The translations under genes were made by a program, and so were the position numbers. Below the pieces are notes generated by a model. It had not been told where the DNA came from. It did not search any database and worked only from the letters and a program-made list of their open reading frames with translations. This document shows, piece by piece, positions 53,923 through 62,432 of a stretch of DNA of 64,000 nt; position 1 is the first letter of the stretch; each line of letters begins with the position of its first letter. Source of the DNA: Bin25 sp026709415 (GTDB lineage Bacteria; Bacteroidota; Bacteroidia; Flavobacteriales; Flavobacteriaceae); contig OZ241330.1 in assembly GCA_965200045.1 (NCBI GenBank), positions 1,798,001-1,862,000 of the forward strand, written 5' to 3'.

Positions 53923-54620
53923 AGGCTCTTAGCGACGAATTATACACCGTCTTACTGGACACTAAAAAAATACCAGAACTCAAGGATTACTTTTTGGTTG
54001 GGGGGACCAATCTTGCCTTAAGATACAACCATCGCGTTTCGGTAGATATCGATTTATTCACACCCAAAAACGCCACTAATGATGAATTTTTGAAGATAAG
54101 AAGTTCATTCAATCAAGTGTTTGGAAATAGATTGATTAACGAGTTTGTCCGGAGAGATGGAATGAAAGCACCTTCTTTTGTCCAATTTTTCATCAAAGAA
54201 AACAATCAAATGGTTAAAGTCGAACTGGTTACTAGTTTTCCAAAACTATTCAAACTTGATTATATCGATGGTATTCCTCTTTTATCTTTAAAAGATGTTG
54301 GAATTCGAAAACTTGAGGCCATGCATGAAAGAGCCACACACAAGGACGCCTATGATTTAGATTTAATCACCGAAAAGATTCCATTAATGGATTTATACAA
54401 AGCCAAAATAAGGTATCGAAAAAGGCTTCGTAGGGGTGGTGTTTTCTATACTCGATCAGAATACTTTAATGCACATCAATTAAGAGAGTTTGAACCAAAA
54501 CAAAGCAAGGTTATCCCAATGGAAGGATACCCTTCTGTCAAAGAAGCTCTCACTCGTTGGGTAAAAAAAGTTGACGAATTTCTGCCTGAATACGATAAGT
54601 TAGTGGGCAAAAAGATTTAG
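53907..54620 (+). CDS. AbiEii-type nucleotidyltransferase
   Basis: The 237-residue protein carries the nucleotidyltransferase core FLVGGTNLALRYNHRVSVDIDLFTP, with the GG and D-X-D residues intact, and VKVELVTSFPK supplying the third acidic position. It continues with the SLKDVGIRKLEAMHERATHKDAYDLDLI segment typical of AbiEii/DUF1814 toxins. It would transfer nucleotides to an RNA or protein target. It starts with TTG inside the DUF6922-like gene. A decayed copy of the same pair is at 992-1790. Confidence 0.82.
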   Translation: MVGNIKALSDELYTVLLDTKKIPELKDYFLVGGTNLALRYNHRVSVDIDLFTPKNATNDEFLKIRSSFNQVFGNRLINEFVRRDGMKAPSFVQFFIKENNQMVKVELVTSFPKLFKLDYIDGIPLLSLKDVGIRKLEAMHERATHKDAYDLDLITEKIPLMDLYKAKIRYRKRLRRGGVFYTRSEYFNAHQLREFEPKQSKVIPMEGYPSVKEALTRWVKKVDEFLPEYDKLVGKKI

Positions 54621-54724
54621 TCCAAAAGAGGGGTGTGTCTGAAATCATCTTATTTTTAGTTTTTATTTCATCGATTGGGACAGATGTTATATGGCTAGCG
54701 TTAGTTTTGAAGACACCAGATAAA

Positions 54725-55648
54725 CTAAAATCTCCTAAAACGCTGAGACACAAAGTGAAGAACATCCGGTAAAGATTCTCGCCAATAAGTCCATGAATGA
54801 CCACCATTTCGGATACGAAACTCATGAGGAACTCCTTTTTTTCTCAAGGCGATATGTAAAAGAGCATTCCCTTCGTATAAATAATCATCATCTCCATTAT
54901 CTATATAATAACTGACCTGACTAAGCTCTTCTTTGGTTTTCCCATCAATGTATGCCAATGCATTGTAGTGATTAAAATAAGGTTCTAAATCTTCTGGCTT
55001 GTAATCTAAATTGGTATTTTGGAGGGCTAATTCTAACTCTTCAATAGTTGATGGACCAAGCCAAGCGCTTAAAGGGGCACAAGCAACAAAATATTCTGGA
55101 TGATGCAATGCATAAAGCAAAGAACCGCCTCCACCCATTGAAAGACCTGCAATAGCTCGATAATCCTTTTCAGATTTGACCTTAAATGTTTTTTCAATAT
55201 GGGGGATCAATTCTTTGAAGAAAAAATCTTCATATAACCATTGACCATCAATAGTATTGATATAACCAATGACTCCGGTATCAGCATCAGGCATCACAAT
55301 AACCATAGAGGTGGCACTTCCGTCAGCTATGGCTTTATCGGTAATATGCTTGACTTCTCCAAATTGAATCCATCCCGTTTGGTCATCACTATATCCATGA
55401 AGCAAATAGAGCACAGGATATTGCCGACTGGATAAATGATAATCTGGAGGTAAATAAACGGCATATTGACGTTCCATTTTCAATATTTTGCTTTTGAAAC
55501 TTAAATCATCATAGACAACTCCAGTTTGGCCATACAATACAAACGAACTTATTAAAACATAAAACATACATACTGAAAAACTTGAAATAATGATGGATTT
55601 TAATAAATCGAATGTTAGTATCAAGTCCCTACGATGGTTTTTTATCAT
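54725..55648 (-). CDS. Exported esterase, alpha/beta hydrolase of the esterase D type
   Basis: The 307-residue protein has an N-terminal hydrophobic export signal (about residues 15-40, preceded by a basic stretch). An esterase D-like hydrolase follows: YPVLYLLHGYSDDQTGW (oxyanion region), the nucleophile in AGLSMGGGGSL, an acid in IDNGDDDYL, and the catalytic His in NGGHSWTYW. The family includes feruloyl and acetyl-xylan esterases attacking plant or algal polysaccharide esters, but substrate cannot be assigned. It sits inside the second accessory island with no polysaccharide genes nearby. Confidence 0.85.
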   Translation of the reverse strand: MIKNHRRDLILTFDLLKSIIISSFSVCMFYVLISSFVLYGQTGVVYDDLSFKSKILKMERQYAVYLPPDYHLSSRQYPVLYLLHGYSDDQTGWIQFGEVKHITDKAIADGSATSMVIVMPDADTGVIGYINTIDGQWLYEDFFFKELIPHIEKTFKVKSEKDYRAIAGLSMGGGGSLLYALHHPEYFVACAPLSAWLGPSTIEELELALQNTNLDYKPEDLEPYFNHYNALAYIDGKTKEELSQVSYYIDNGDDDYLYEGNALLHIALRKKGVPHEFRIRNGGHSWTYWRESLPDVLHFVSQRFRRF

Positions 55649-55741
55649 ATCTGAATTTTAATAGTTTTCAAGCTTAATCTATATTTTTTAGTTGAAGTTT
55701 TCAATTGGCTATCAAATCAAATGAACGACTCACATTTTGTC

Positions 55742-55954
55742 TTACTTCTTTTTCTTTTCAGCATAAAGTTGTAAGAGACATAATAGAGACACGAAAGAGG
55801 ATGTAATGATGTTCAAAATAAAGGACGTTTTGTATTTCTCATCTGTTTCATTTTCTAATGGAAACAAAAGAAAGTAAACACATAATCCTGTATAGATCAA
55901 TGATATAAACAAAAATACAATCAAAATTGTACTCCTATTTTTGAGTCTCTTCAT
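55742..55954 (-). CDS. Small protein with two membrane segments
   Basis: The 70-residue product has two hydrophobic helices (about 9-31 and 44-63) joined by a charged loop (PLENETDEKYKTS) and ends in a Lys run. It starts four bases inside the end of the truncated MNT-HEPN relic, so it may be transcribed with it. I recognise no family. It could be real, since small membrane proteins often act as effectors, or a chance frame. Nothing else supports it. Confidence 0.35.
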   Translation of the reverse strand: MKRLKNRSTILIVFLFISLIYTGLCVYFLLFPLENETDEKYKTSFILNIITSSFVSLLCLLQLYAEKKKK

Positions 55955-56311
55955 TCAGATTTTTCGATCATACTATAAATACTTTTTCGGATATGTTTTA
56001 ATCTAAAAAGAGTGCTATTTTTTATTTTTTCCTCCATTAAAAAAACCTTGATATCTGATTTAATAAATTCTTTGAGAATAGCGTCTGTGTTGAAAGAAAT
56101 TAAATCTACATTTCTTTTTAGTTTTTTTTCTAACTCATCTTTTAAATTGACCAAATCAAATAGAATACATCCTCCATCAAAAGAGTAAAGCAAATCGATA
56201 TCACTATTCTTGTTTTCTTCATTTCTTGCACAAGAACCGAAAAGACCGATTTTTTTGTTTCAATGGTTCCATGACTTTAATAATGATGTTTTGCTGCCTT
56301 TGGGGGAGCAC
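55951..56311 (-). pseudogene. Decayed MNT-HEPN module, truncated
   Basis: From about GTG 56311 the frame reads QRQQNIIIKVMEPLK and shifts at a T7 run (56250-56256). The MNT core LFGSCARNEENKNSDIDLLYSF follows, with GS-X10-D-X-D intact, and VDLISFNTDAILKEFIKSDIKVF. It runs without a stop into the first 24 residues of a HEPN protein (STLFRLKHIRKSIYSMIEKSE) and ends there. The HEPN catalytic part is missing. It stands upstream of the Hhe-like gene on the opposite strand. Confidence 0.75.
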
Positions 56312-56586
56312 GATATCTATTTAATTGGAAATAAAATTAAAAAAAGAATTTCTATGATAACAATCTGACACTAATTTTCGTTTTAAATTATTTTTCAAAG
56401 TCGAGAAATAGTTTTTGTGTTTCAAAACATATCCGCTTGATCTAAAAAGAATGAAAGCAAAATATAGTACATGCTATACAGAATACAAATTGGAATAAGA
56501 ACCTTACTGATGAAGAGCTTCCTTTGGAAATAGATTTGACCGTTAGTAGATGAAACAACATGACGATGGGATTTTAATCTAATTTT

Positions 56587-56594
56587 TAATTTTG
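56587..56594 (+). promoter_or_regulatory. Putative -7 box TAATTTTG before the Hhe-like gene
   Basis: TAATTTTG fits TAnnTTTG and is 25 bases before the ATG at 56620. The 275 bases between it and the MNT relic hold nothing else I recognise. Confidence 0.4.
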
Positions 56595-56619
56595 GCTGTG
56601 ATCAACTATACTAAAGTCA

Positions 56620-59600
56620 ATGAGATCTGAATTACTAGAAAAATCTAGAGAAAATTTATTGGATTTTGGATTTCGTAATAATTTCATACATACCAAAGAC
56701 AAATCAAAACGCATCGTTCGTGTAGTTCAAGAAAATAGCTTAGAAGTATTCCGAATACTAGTTGAAAAAGGAAACATCATGAGCTTCAAGCCGAAGGAAG
56801 ACCAAATCGACGAAGCAGATGATGAATTCAATCGGTTATACTCCTTACCACCACCAGATGTTGAAGATGAATCAAAACTAACTGATCGTATTTTACAAAC
56901 CCTTCATTCTCCAAAAGATTTACAACGTAGGCTAAGAAACATACAAAGGGTATCAAAGTTATCTACTGAAGAAAAAGGGGTGAATATGTTATTTCTCGCA
57001 CTTGGTTTCATCCACTGGTATGAAGATGAAAACAGTCAAATACTACGAAAAGCACCCATCGTACTCGTTCCAGTAAAACTCTCAAGAAGTAGCATCAAAT
57101 CGCCATTTAAAATTTCATTCAATGAAGATGATATTGGGATGAATATTTCATTTTTTGCTAAGGTCAAAAAAACATACGGTCTTGACATCGAAATATCTCA
57201 AGAAATCGATTCCAGTAATCTTCTTGAATTATTTGATGATCTATCTAAAAAATTAAACTTTGATCGGTGGAAAATCAATGAAAATGAAATCAAGCTAGGT
57301 CTCTTTTCATTTGGCAACTTTTTAATGTATAATGATTTAGATCCTAATACATGGCCCGAAGATGCCAAGCCCTATGATCATGAAATTTTATCCAATATTC
57401 TAGAAGAAGGGTTTTTTCATGAAAGTAGTCTCGGTTCTTCCGATTTTGGTGATGATATTCCTTATAAAGAAACATATCATGTTTTACCAGCCGATAGTTC
57501 TCAACAAGAAGTTATCTTTTCAATCAGAGAGGGATTAAGTACCGTAGTGCAGGGACCTCCAGGAAGTGGCAAATCTCAAACAATCACCAATATCATCTGT
57601 GATTTCTTGGCTCGAGGAAAAAAAGTACTCTTTGTCGCCGAAAAGTTAGCCGCTTTAAAAGTAGTATCTAATCGATTATCAAAACTTGGTTTAGGCATTG
57701 TAGGGCTCGAACTACATAGCGATAAGACAAATAAAAAATCATTTTTACGTGAACTTGAAAAAGTATTAAACAGTGATTTACCAACCATCAATATTGATTT
57801 TCAAGAAGCACTTGATCAAGCAGAGCAAATTCGAAAAGAAATTAATGCCTATTCTCAAGCAGTCAATCAAACCATTGGCGATACTGGATTCACACCAATA
57901 CAAGTATTTGGTTATTGTTTAAAAGCGAAAAAATCTCTGAGGGACTCAATATACCATATAGACTACGATAAAATAACCGCAGGAAATTATCATCAATACA
58001 CCAATCTTCTCAATGAGTTAAATCAAATTCAAAATCAATTAAAAGAATTAGGATCTCTTTCTTCAAGTCCTTTTTTTCAGATTCGTCCAAAAAACTTTGA
58101 TTTCATTGAAAAAGAAGAGTTTTTAAGAAAAATAAAACTTCTGTTTGACGTTCTTAAAAATATAGAATCTAAGATTCTTCACATGGTTGAAAAAAGCAAA
58201 GTCTTTTCAATGACATCTTCTTGGAATGATCTTCAACGGCTATCAAAAACTCTTGATTTTATCAAGCAATATGATTCACATGGTGTTGAATTAAATTTTC
58301 GAAATAGGGTGTTTTCTAATTCAAAAAATATTGAAGAGTTAATCAATCTGTCTATAGAACTACTTGACATTCAACAAAAAATCAAAGAGGTAAGTGATTT
58401 AGTAAACAGTCGGTTTTGGAATTTAGATGTGTTTATTCATTACCAAAACCTAACCGATTCAAGTTCTAAATGGTATAAAGGGATCATTGGAGGATATAGA
58501 AAATCAAAAAAATCTTTAAAAGTTTACTACACTAATCCAAATCAAAAAATTAGTGACGCACAATTAATGGATTTGTGTCAAAGAAATATCAAAGGATGGG
58601 ATATCAATAAAAAAATCAGTGATTTGAATCATTTGATTAAAAAAATGACAGACGAAAAATTAGAGCATTATTCGGATCGATGGGAAGATTTTCTTCATTC
58701 TATGAATTGGTATTTAAAATTCAATAATGAACTAAAAAACAGCCAAGTGTTTGAAAAAGCCCTCGATCTTGTAAACCGCAAAGAATTAATTCAAGACTTA
58801 GAAGTAGACTTGTTGCCATTTGAAAACGCTTATTCACAGCTTTTTAAAACGCTTGAGGAAGTTTCTTATTCGACATCGAAAAGCATCAAAGATGAAGAAA
58901 TCACTTCAGTCATCGGAATGCTTGATCTTTGGATTTCCAATGAATCTATTTTCACAAAATTCTGTGATGTCGTCTCAAAAATTGAAGATTTAAAAGATCA
59001 ACACCATGATTGGATTATCGAAATCATAGAAAACTGGGATCAGGCAGATCAAAATTTAGTGGACATCTTCCAGTATTATTGGTTTCGATCTATTGCACAA
59101 AAAACACTCCATGAACGGCCAGAACTCAGTCGTTTTGATGGTTCAAATCATTCTCGTAAAGTTCACGAGTACAGTCAATATGAAGACAAACTTTTAGAGA
59201 TTAACAAGTATCGAGTTCTGATACAACACTACGAGAAAATTCCAAAAACAAATATTGGTGGAGGAAAACTCGGTATGTTAAAAGCTGAATTTGCAAAAAA
59301 GAGAAAAATAAAACCCATACGAAAAATCATTACACAGTGTGATGATTTGCTATTGGATTTGAAACCACTTTTTTTAATGAGCCCATTGGCCATTGCTCAG
59401 TTTATCGATAAAAATAGTTTGCAATTTGATTTGGTCATTTTTGATGAAGCAAGTCAAATAAAACCCGTGGAATCTTTTGGTGCTATCCTAAGAGCGAAAC
59501 AAATGGTTGTTGTTGGAGATAAAAAACAACTACCTCCCACTTCATTTTTTGATATGGCTGAAGATGAAAGTCAAGAAGATAATCTAGAATTTGAAACTTC

Positions 59601-61380
59601 TGATGTGGAGAGTATTTTGGCTTTAGCTGAGGCTAAAAATGTTTCTCAAACCATGCTCAAATGGCACTATCGAAGCAAACATCAAAGCTTAATTGCCGTT
59701 TCCAATCGTGAGTTTTATGATTCTCGATTGATTATTTTCCCTAGTCCCATTGCAAAAAATGATACCAGAGGATTGCATCATTATCATACAAAAAACACAT
59801 ACTATGCACCAGGTAAAGGGGGTAGTGTCAATGTAAAAGAAGCTCAATTAATTATTCAAGAAGTCATCAATCATGCGACTATAAATCCTGATAAAACGTT
59901 AGGTGTTGTTGCTTTTTCTCAATCTCAAGCTCGTTTAATCGAAGATCATTTAGAACAAGAATTGAGAATCAATCCAAATCCTCGAGTTGAAAAATATCTA
60001 TTCAGTGATCACCCTGATGAACGATTTTTTGTTAAAAACCTTGAAAATGTTCAAGGAGATGAGCGTGATTTTATTTTTATCAGTGTCGGTTATGGCTATC
60101 AAGAAAGGGGTAAGTTTTCTTACAATTTTGGTCCAGTCAACAAAACGGGTGGAGAACGGAGACTTAATGTTTTGTTTTCAAGATCAAAATTGAAATGTGT
60201 GGTTTTTTCAAATTTTAAAGGATCTGAGATTGATACTACCAAAGTAAATGGTTATGGCGTTCGAGTCTTAAAAACGTTTTTGAATTACGCTGATAGTCGC
60301 GAATTCCAGTTAGCAGAAGTGACCAATGGACACACCGATTCTGTTTTTGAAAGTCAAGTATCTGACTTTTTAATTAAAAATGGAATAGATATTGTCAATC
60401 AAATTAAATCTCAAGGCTTTAAAATTGATATCGCTGTAAAGCATCCCAAAGAAAAAGGGCGGTTTATACTCGCTATTGAGTGCGATGGTGCAACGTATCA
60501 TTCTAGTCGAATTGCACGAGATCGTGATAAATCACGTCAATTGGTATTAGAAATGATGGGGTGGAAGTTTTATAGAATTTGGAGTACCGATTGGTTTCGA
60601 AATAATCAAATAGAGTCCCAAAGACTTTTAGATTATGTCCGAAATCTTATTGAAGAAGAAGTAAAAGACAATGATTCAACAGAAATTCAAAATCAACCAA
60701 ATGAGTTTAATGAAAGCGTGGATAACTTGTCAAAGACAAACTCAGAATCGAACCATTTAAAACATAATCAATCCAAAGTAACTATAGAATACCAAAAGGA
60801 TTTGAGTTCAGATGATGAATTTGTTTCCTATGAGACTTTTATAGGTGAGGTGATTTTGTATCAAGAATTACATGAGTATTGGAGACTTGATGAATTATTG
60901 CATCAAATTATTCAACAAGAACAACCCATTCATTATGAATTATTACTGACTAGAGTAAGAAAACTCACCAATGTAAAAAGAGCTGGTCAGAGAATCAGAC
61001 GTCATTACGATTATATGCTATCTATTCTCAAGAAGAATCATCAATTAAAATCAAACAACTCTTTTTTTTATTTCGAGGATAAATTCGAAACGCCTTCAAA
61101 AAACGGATTAATCAGAAAGCGAAGTGACTTACCTAGAGACGAGTCTCCGTTCGAATTCATTTCCAAACATGAAATTCAAAATGCCATAATGCTGTATTTG
61201 GACAAATCCTACGGCGCTGTTCAATTTGAAGAACTAAGCAGTGGGGTATCTAGAATTTTTGGTTTCTCAAGAGTGACCAATCAAATCAGTGATTTAATCT
61301 CGAAAGAGAAAAACGCTCTTATTGAGAATAAGTTCGTTAAGGATGAAAATGAAATGCTTTCTCTTTTAACCATGATATAA
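56620..61380 (+). CDS. DUF4011-SF1 helicase-Vsr-like nuclease protein (Hhe-type anti-phage protein)
   Basis: This 1586-residue protein has an N-terminal DUF4011-like region (about 1-285, beginning SRENLLDFGFRNNFI). A superfamily 1 helicase follows, split by a long helical insert: Walker A GPPGSGKS (312-319), Walker B DEAS (942-945), GDKKQLPPTSFF, WHYRSKHQSLI, then VQGDERD (about 1142) and RRLNVLFSRSK. A Vsr/DUF559-like nuclease domain comes next (about 1245-1345) with SQGFKIDIAV and IECDGATYHSS.IARDRDK, and then a C-terminal DUF3320-like region. This order is that of the single-gene Hhe anti-phage system (DUF4011-helicase-Vsr) as I recall it. It sits between two MNT-HEPN modules. Confidence 0.88.
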   Translation: MRSELLEKSRENLLDFGFRNNFIHTKDKSKRIVRVVQENSLEVFRILVEKGNIMSFKPKEDQIDEADDEFNRLYSLPPPDVEDESKLTDRILQTLHSPKDLQRRLRNIQRVSKLSTEEKGVNMLFLALGFIHWYEDENSQILRKAPIVLVPVKLSRSSIKSPFKISFNEDDIGMNISFFAKVKKTYGLDIEISQEIDSSNLLELFDDLSKKLNFDRWKINENEIKLGLFSFGNFLMYNDLDPNTWPEDAKPYDHEILSNILEEGFFHESSLGSSDFGDDIPYKETYHVLPADSSQQEVIFSIREGLSTVVQGPPGSGKSQTITNIICDFLARGKKVLFVAEKLAALKVVSNRLSKLGLGIVGLELHSDKTNKKSFLRELEKVLNSDLPTINIDFQEALDQAEQIRKEINAYSQAVNQTIGDTGFTPIQVFGYCLKAKKSLRDSIYHIDYDKITAGNYHQYTNLLNELNQIQNQLKELGSLSSSPFFQIRPKNFDFIEKEEFLRKIKLLFDVLKNIESKILHMVEKSKVFSMTSSWNDLQRLSKTLDFIKQYDSHGVELNFRNRVFSNSKNIEELINLSIELLDIQQKIKEVSDLVNSRFWNLDVFIHYQNLTDSSSKWYKGIIGGYRKSKKSLKVYYTNPNQKISDAQLMDLCQRNIKGWDINKKISDLNHLIKKMTDEKLEHYSDRWEDFLHSMNWYLKFNNELKNSQVFEKALDLVNRKELIQDLEVDLLPFENAYSQLFKTLEEVSYSTSKSIKDEEITSVIGMLDLWISNESIFTKFCDVVSKIEDLKDQHHDWIIEIIENWDQADQNLVDIFQYYWFRSIAQKTLHERPELSRFDGSNHSRKVHEYSQYEDKLLEINKYRVLIQHYEKIPKTNIGGGKLGMLKAEFAKKRKIKPIRKIITQCDDLLLDLKPLFLMSPLAIAQFIDKNSLQFDLVIFDEASQIKPVESFGAILRAKQMVVVGDKKQLPPTSFFDMAEDESQEDNLEFETSDVESILALAEAKNVSQTMLKWHYRSKHQSLIAVSNREFYDSRLIIFPSPIAKNDTRGLHHYHTKNTYYAPGKGGSVNVKEAQLIIQEVINHATINPDKTLGVVAFSQSQARLIEDHLEQELRINPNPRVEKYLFSDHPDERFFVKNLENVQGDERDFIFISVGYGYQERGKFSYNFGPVNKTGGERRLNVLFSRSKLKCVVFSNFKGSEIDTTKVNGYGVRVLKTFLNYADSREFQLAEVTNGHTDSVFESQVSDFLIKNGIDIVNQIKSQGFKIDIAVKHPKEKGRFILAIECDGATYHSSRIARDRDKSRQLVLEMMGWKFYRIWSTDWFRNNQIESQRLLDYVRNLIEEEVKDNDSTEIQNQPNEFNESVDNLSKTNSESNHLKHNQSKVTIEYQKDLSSDDEFVSYETFIGEVILYQELHEYWRLDELLHQIIQQEQPIHYELLLTRVRKLTNVKRAGQRIRRHYDYMLSILKKNHQLKSNNSFFYFEDKFETPSKNGLIRKRSDLPRDESPFEFISKHEIQNAIMLYLDKSYGAVQFEELSSGVSRIFGFSRVTNQISDLISKEKNALIENKFVKDENEMLSLLTMI

Positions 61381-61410
61381 CTGGTTATTCTAAATTCATT
61401 AAAAAAACTT

Positions 61411-61818
61411 TCATTCTATTTTCTTCTCATGAACCATTTCCTTTTTTTGAGATAACACATATTTCTTAAATTTTGGAAGTTCTCGTTCTAAATTATGAAT
61501 ATCGACAATCATCGTATCATATAATGAATCGATTTCATATTGAAATGATTCATGTGCTATTTGATGTCTAATAGTAACAAGCCCTTCCCATTCTATTTTT
61601 GAATACTCCTTCTTTATTTGAGGACGTATGTCTCTACAAATAACTCTAATCGCTTCAAAAGTATCCTCTATTAGCTTAGAAACTATAATTTGTGTTGGTT
61701 CATCCGTTAAAAATTCTTCTTTTTTTGAAATATGCCTGGAATACTGATGTAATTTCTTTAAAAAAGCATCAATGTGTCGTAATTTCAATAGAATTCGTTT
61801 CCGTTCTCTTGCTTTCAT
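61411..61818 (-). CDS. Divergent HepT-type HEPN protein lacking the motif tyrosine
   Basis: The 135-residue helical protein has the HEPN layout: LKLRHIDAFLKKLHQY, KLIEDTFEAIRVICRDI, then WEGLVTIRHQIAHESF and DTMIVDIHNLERELPKF. The R and H of the R-X4-H RNase motif are kept (RHQIAH), but the following X-Y is E-S, so the tyrosine that MntA modifies in known systems is missing. The partner MNT gene overlaps its start by 50 bases and has itself lost its catalytic motif. The frame is open, and closest to the broken copy at 43744. Toxicity and control therefore need another explanation than AMPylation. Confidence 0.8.
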   Translation of the reverse strand: MKARERKRILLKLRHIDAFLKKLHQYSRHISKKEEFLTDEPTQIIVSKLIEDTFEAIRVICRDIRPQIKKEYSKIEWEGLVTIRHQIAHESFQYEIDSLYDTMIVDIHNLERELPKFKKYVLSQKKEMVHEKKIE

Positions 61819-62083
61819 CGAAAAATATTTGAGCTTCTTTTAAGATGTCTTCTTTAATAAATGGATGAATTCGATTAAAAGAAACCAAATTGATTTTTTG
61901 TCCAAATTGTTCTTCTAAAAAAAGCATTATTCTGGCTAAATCAAGTAAACTTGGAGTTTTTTTAAAATCATATAAAAATTCCATTTCATTTTCATCTGCG
62001 TCAAAAGGACTAAATGCAATTTTTGTTGGTTTAAATGGCTTCATGGCTTCAATCACAATATCTTGTTGTTTTTGGGATAACAT
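61769..62083 (-). CDS. Divergent MNT-like protein without the nucleotidyltransferase motif
   Basis: From ATG 62083 the 104-residue protein begins MLSQKQQDIVIEAMKPFKPTKIAF like the MNT antitoxins in this window. It then reads SPFDADENEMEFLYDF where they have GS-X10-D-X-D. Both the GS and the paired aspartates are gone, and about five residues are deleted. The rest (DLARIMLFLEEQFGQKINLVSFNRIHPFIKEDILKEAQIFFD) aligns well with normal MNT. The start at 62155 would add 24 unrelated residues. It likely cannot transfer nucleotides and may neutralise its HEPN partner by binding only. Confidence 0.78.
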   Translation of the reverse strand: MLSQKQQDIVIEAMKPFKPTKIAFSPFDADENEMEFLYDFKKTPSLLDLARIMLFLEEQFGQKINLVSFNRIHPFIKEDILKEAQIFFDESKRTETNSIEITTH

Positions 62084-62432
62084 ATTCATTGAATTATTAA
62101 AAACAAAAATAGAAAGATTATAAACTAACTGTCGAAGATATAGAAACCTTTGCATAATAGAAATTGAAAAAGATCTGGATTTTTAAGGGATTTCTTTTTC
62201 GTATTCAGCGAATAACTTGGTCCAATCAATACAACACTTCTTTAATTCTGACGTTTTCGTTGCGGTTTTGAGTCATTTTTTTAGATCTGATTAGGATTTT
62301 TTGGAGTAATCATTTTTGCATTTGAGCCCTTTTAGTGGAAATCCAAAATTTTAGCGCAAAGGCCCCCTATGTTCAATCCGATATGACGACAAAAATTACT
62401 TATGAGACTTTCATCGGATACGTAGTTTAGAA
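62084..62432. other. Right end of island 2, no gene recognised
   Basis: Only short frames and AT-rich sequence are present between the divergent MNT-like gene and the end of lgt. No repeat, terminator or RNA gene is convincing. Confidence 0.5.
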
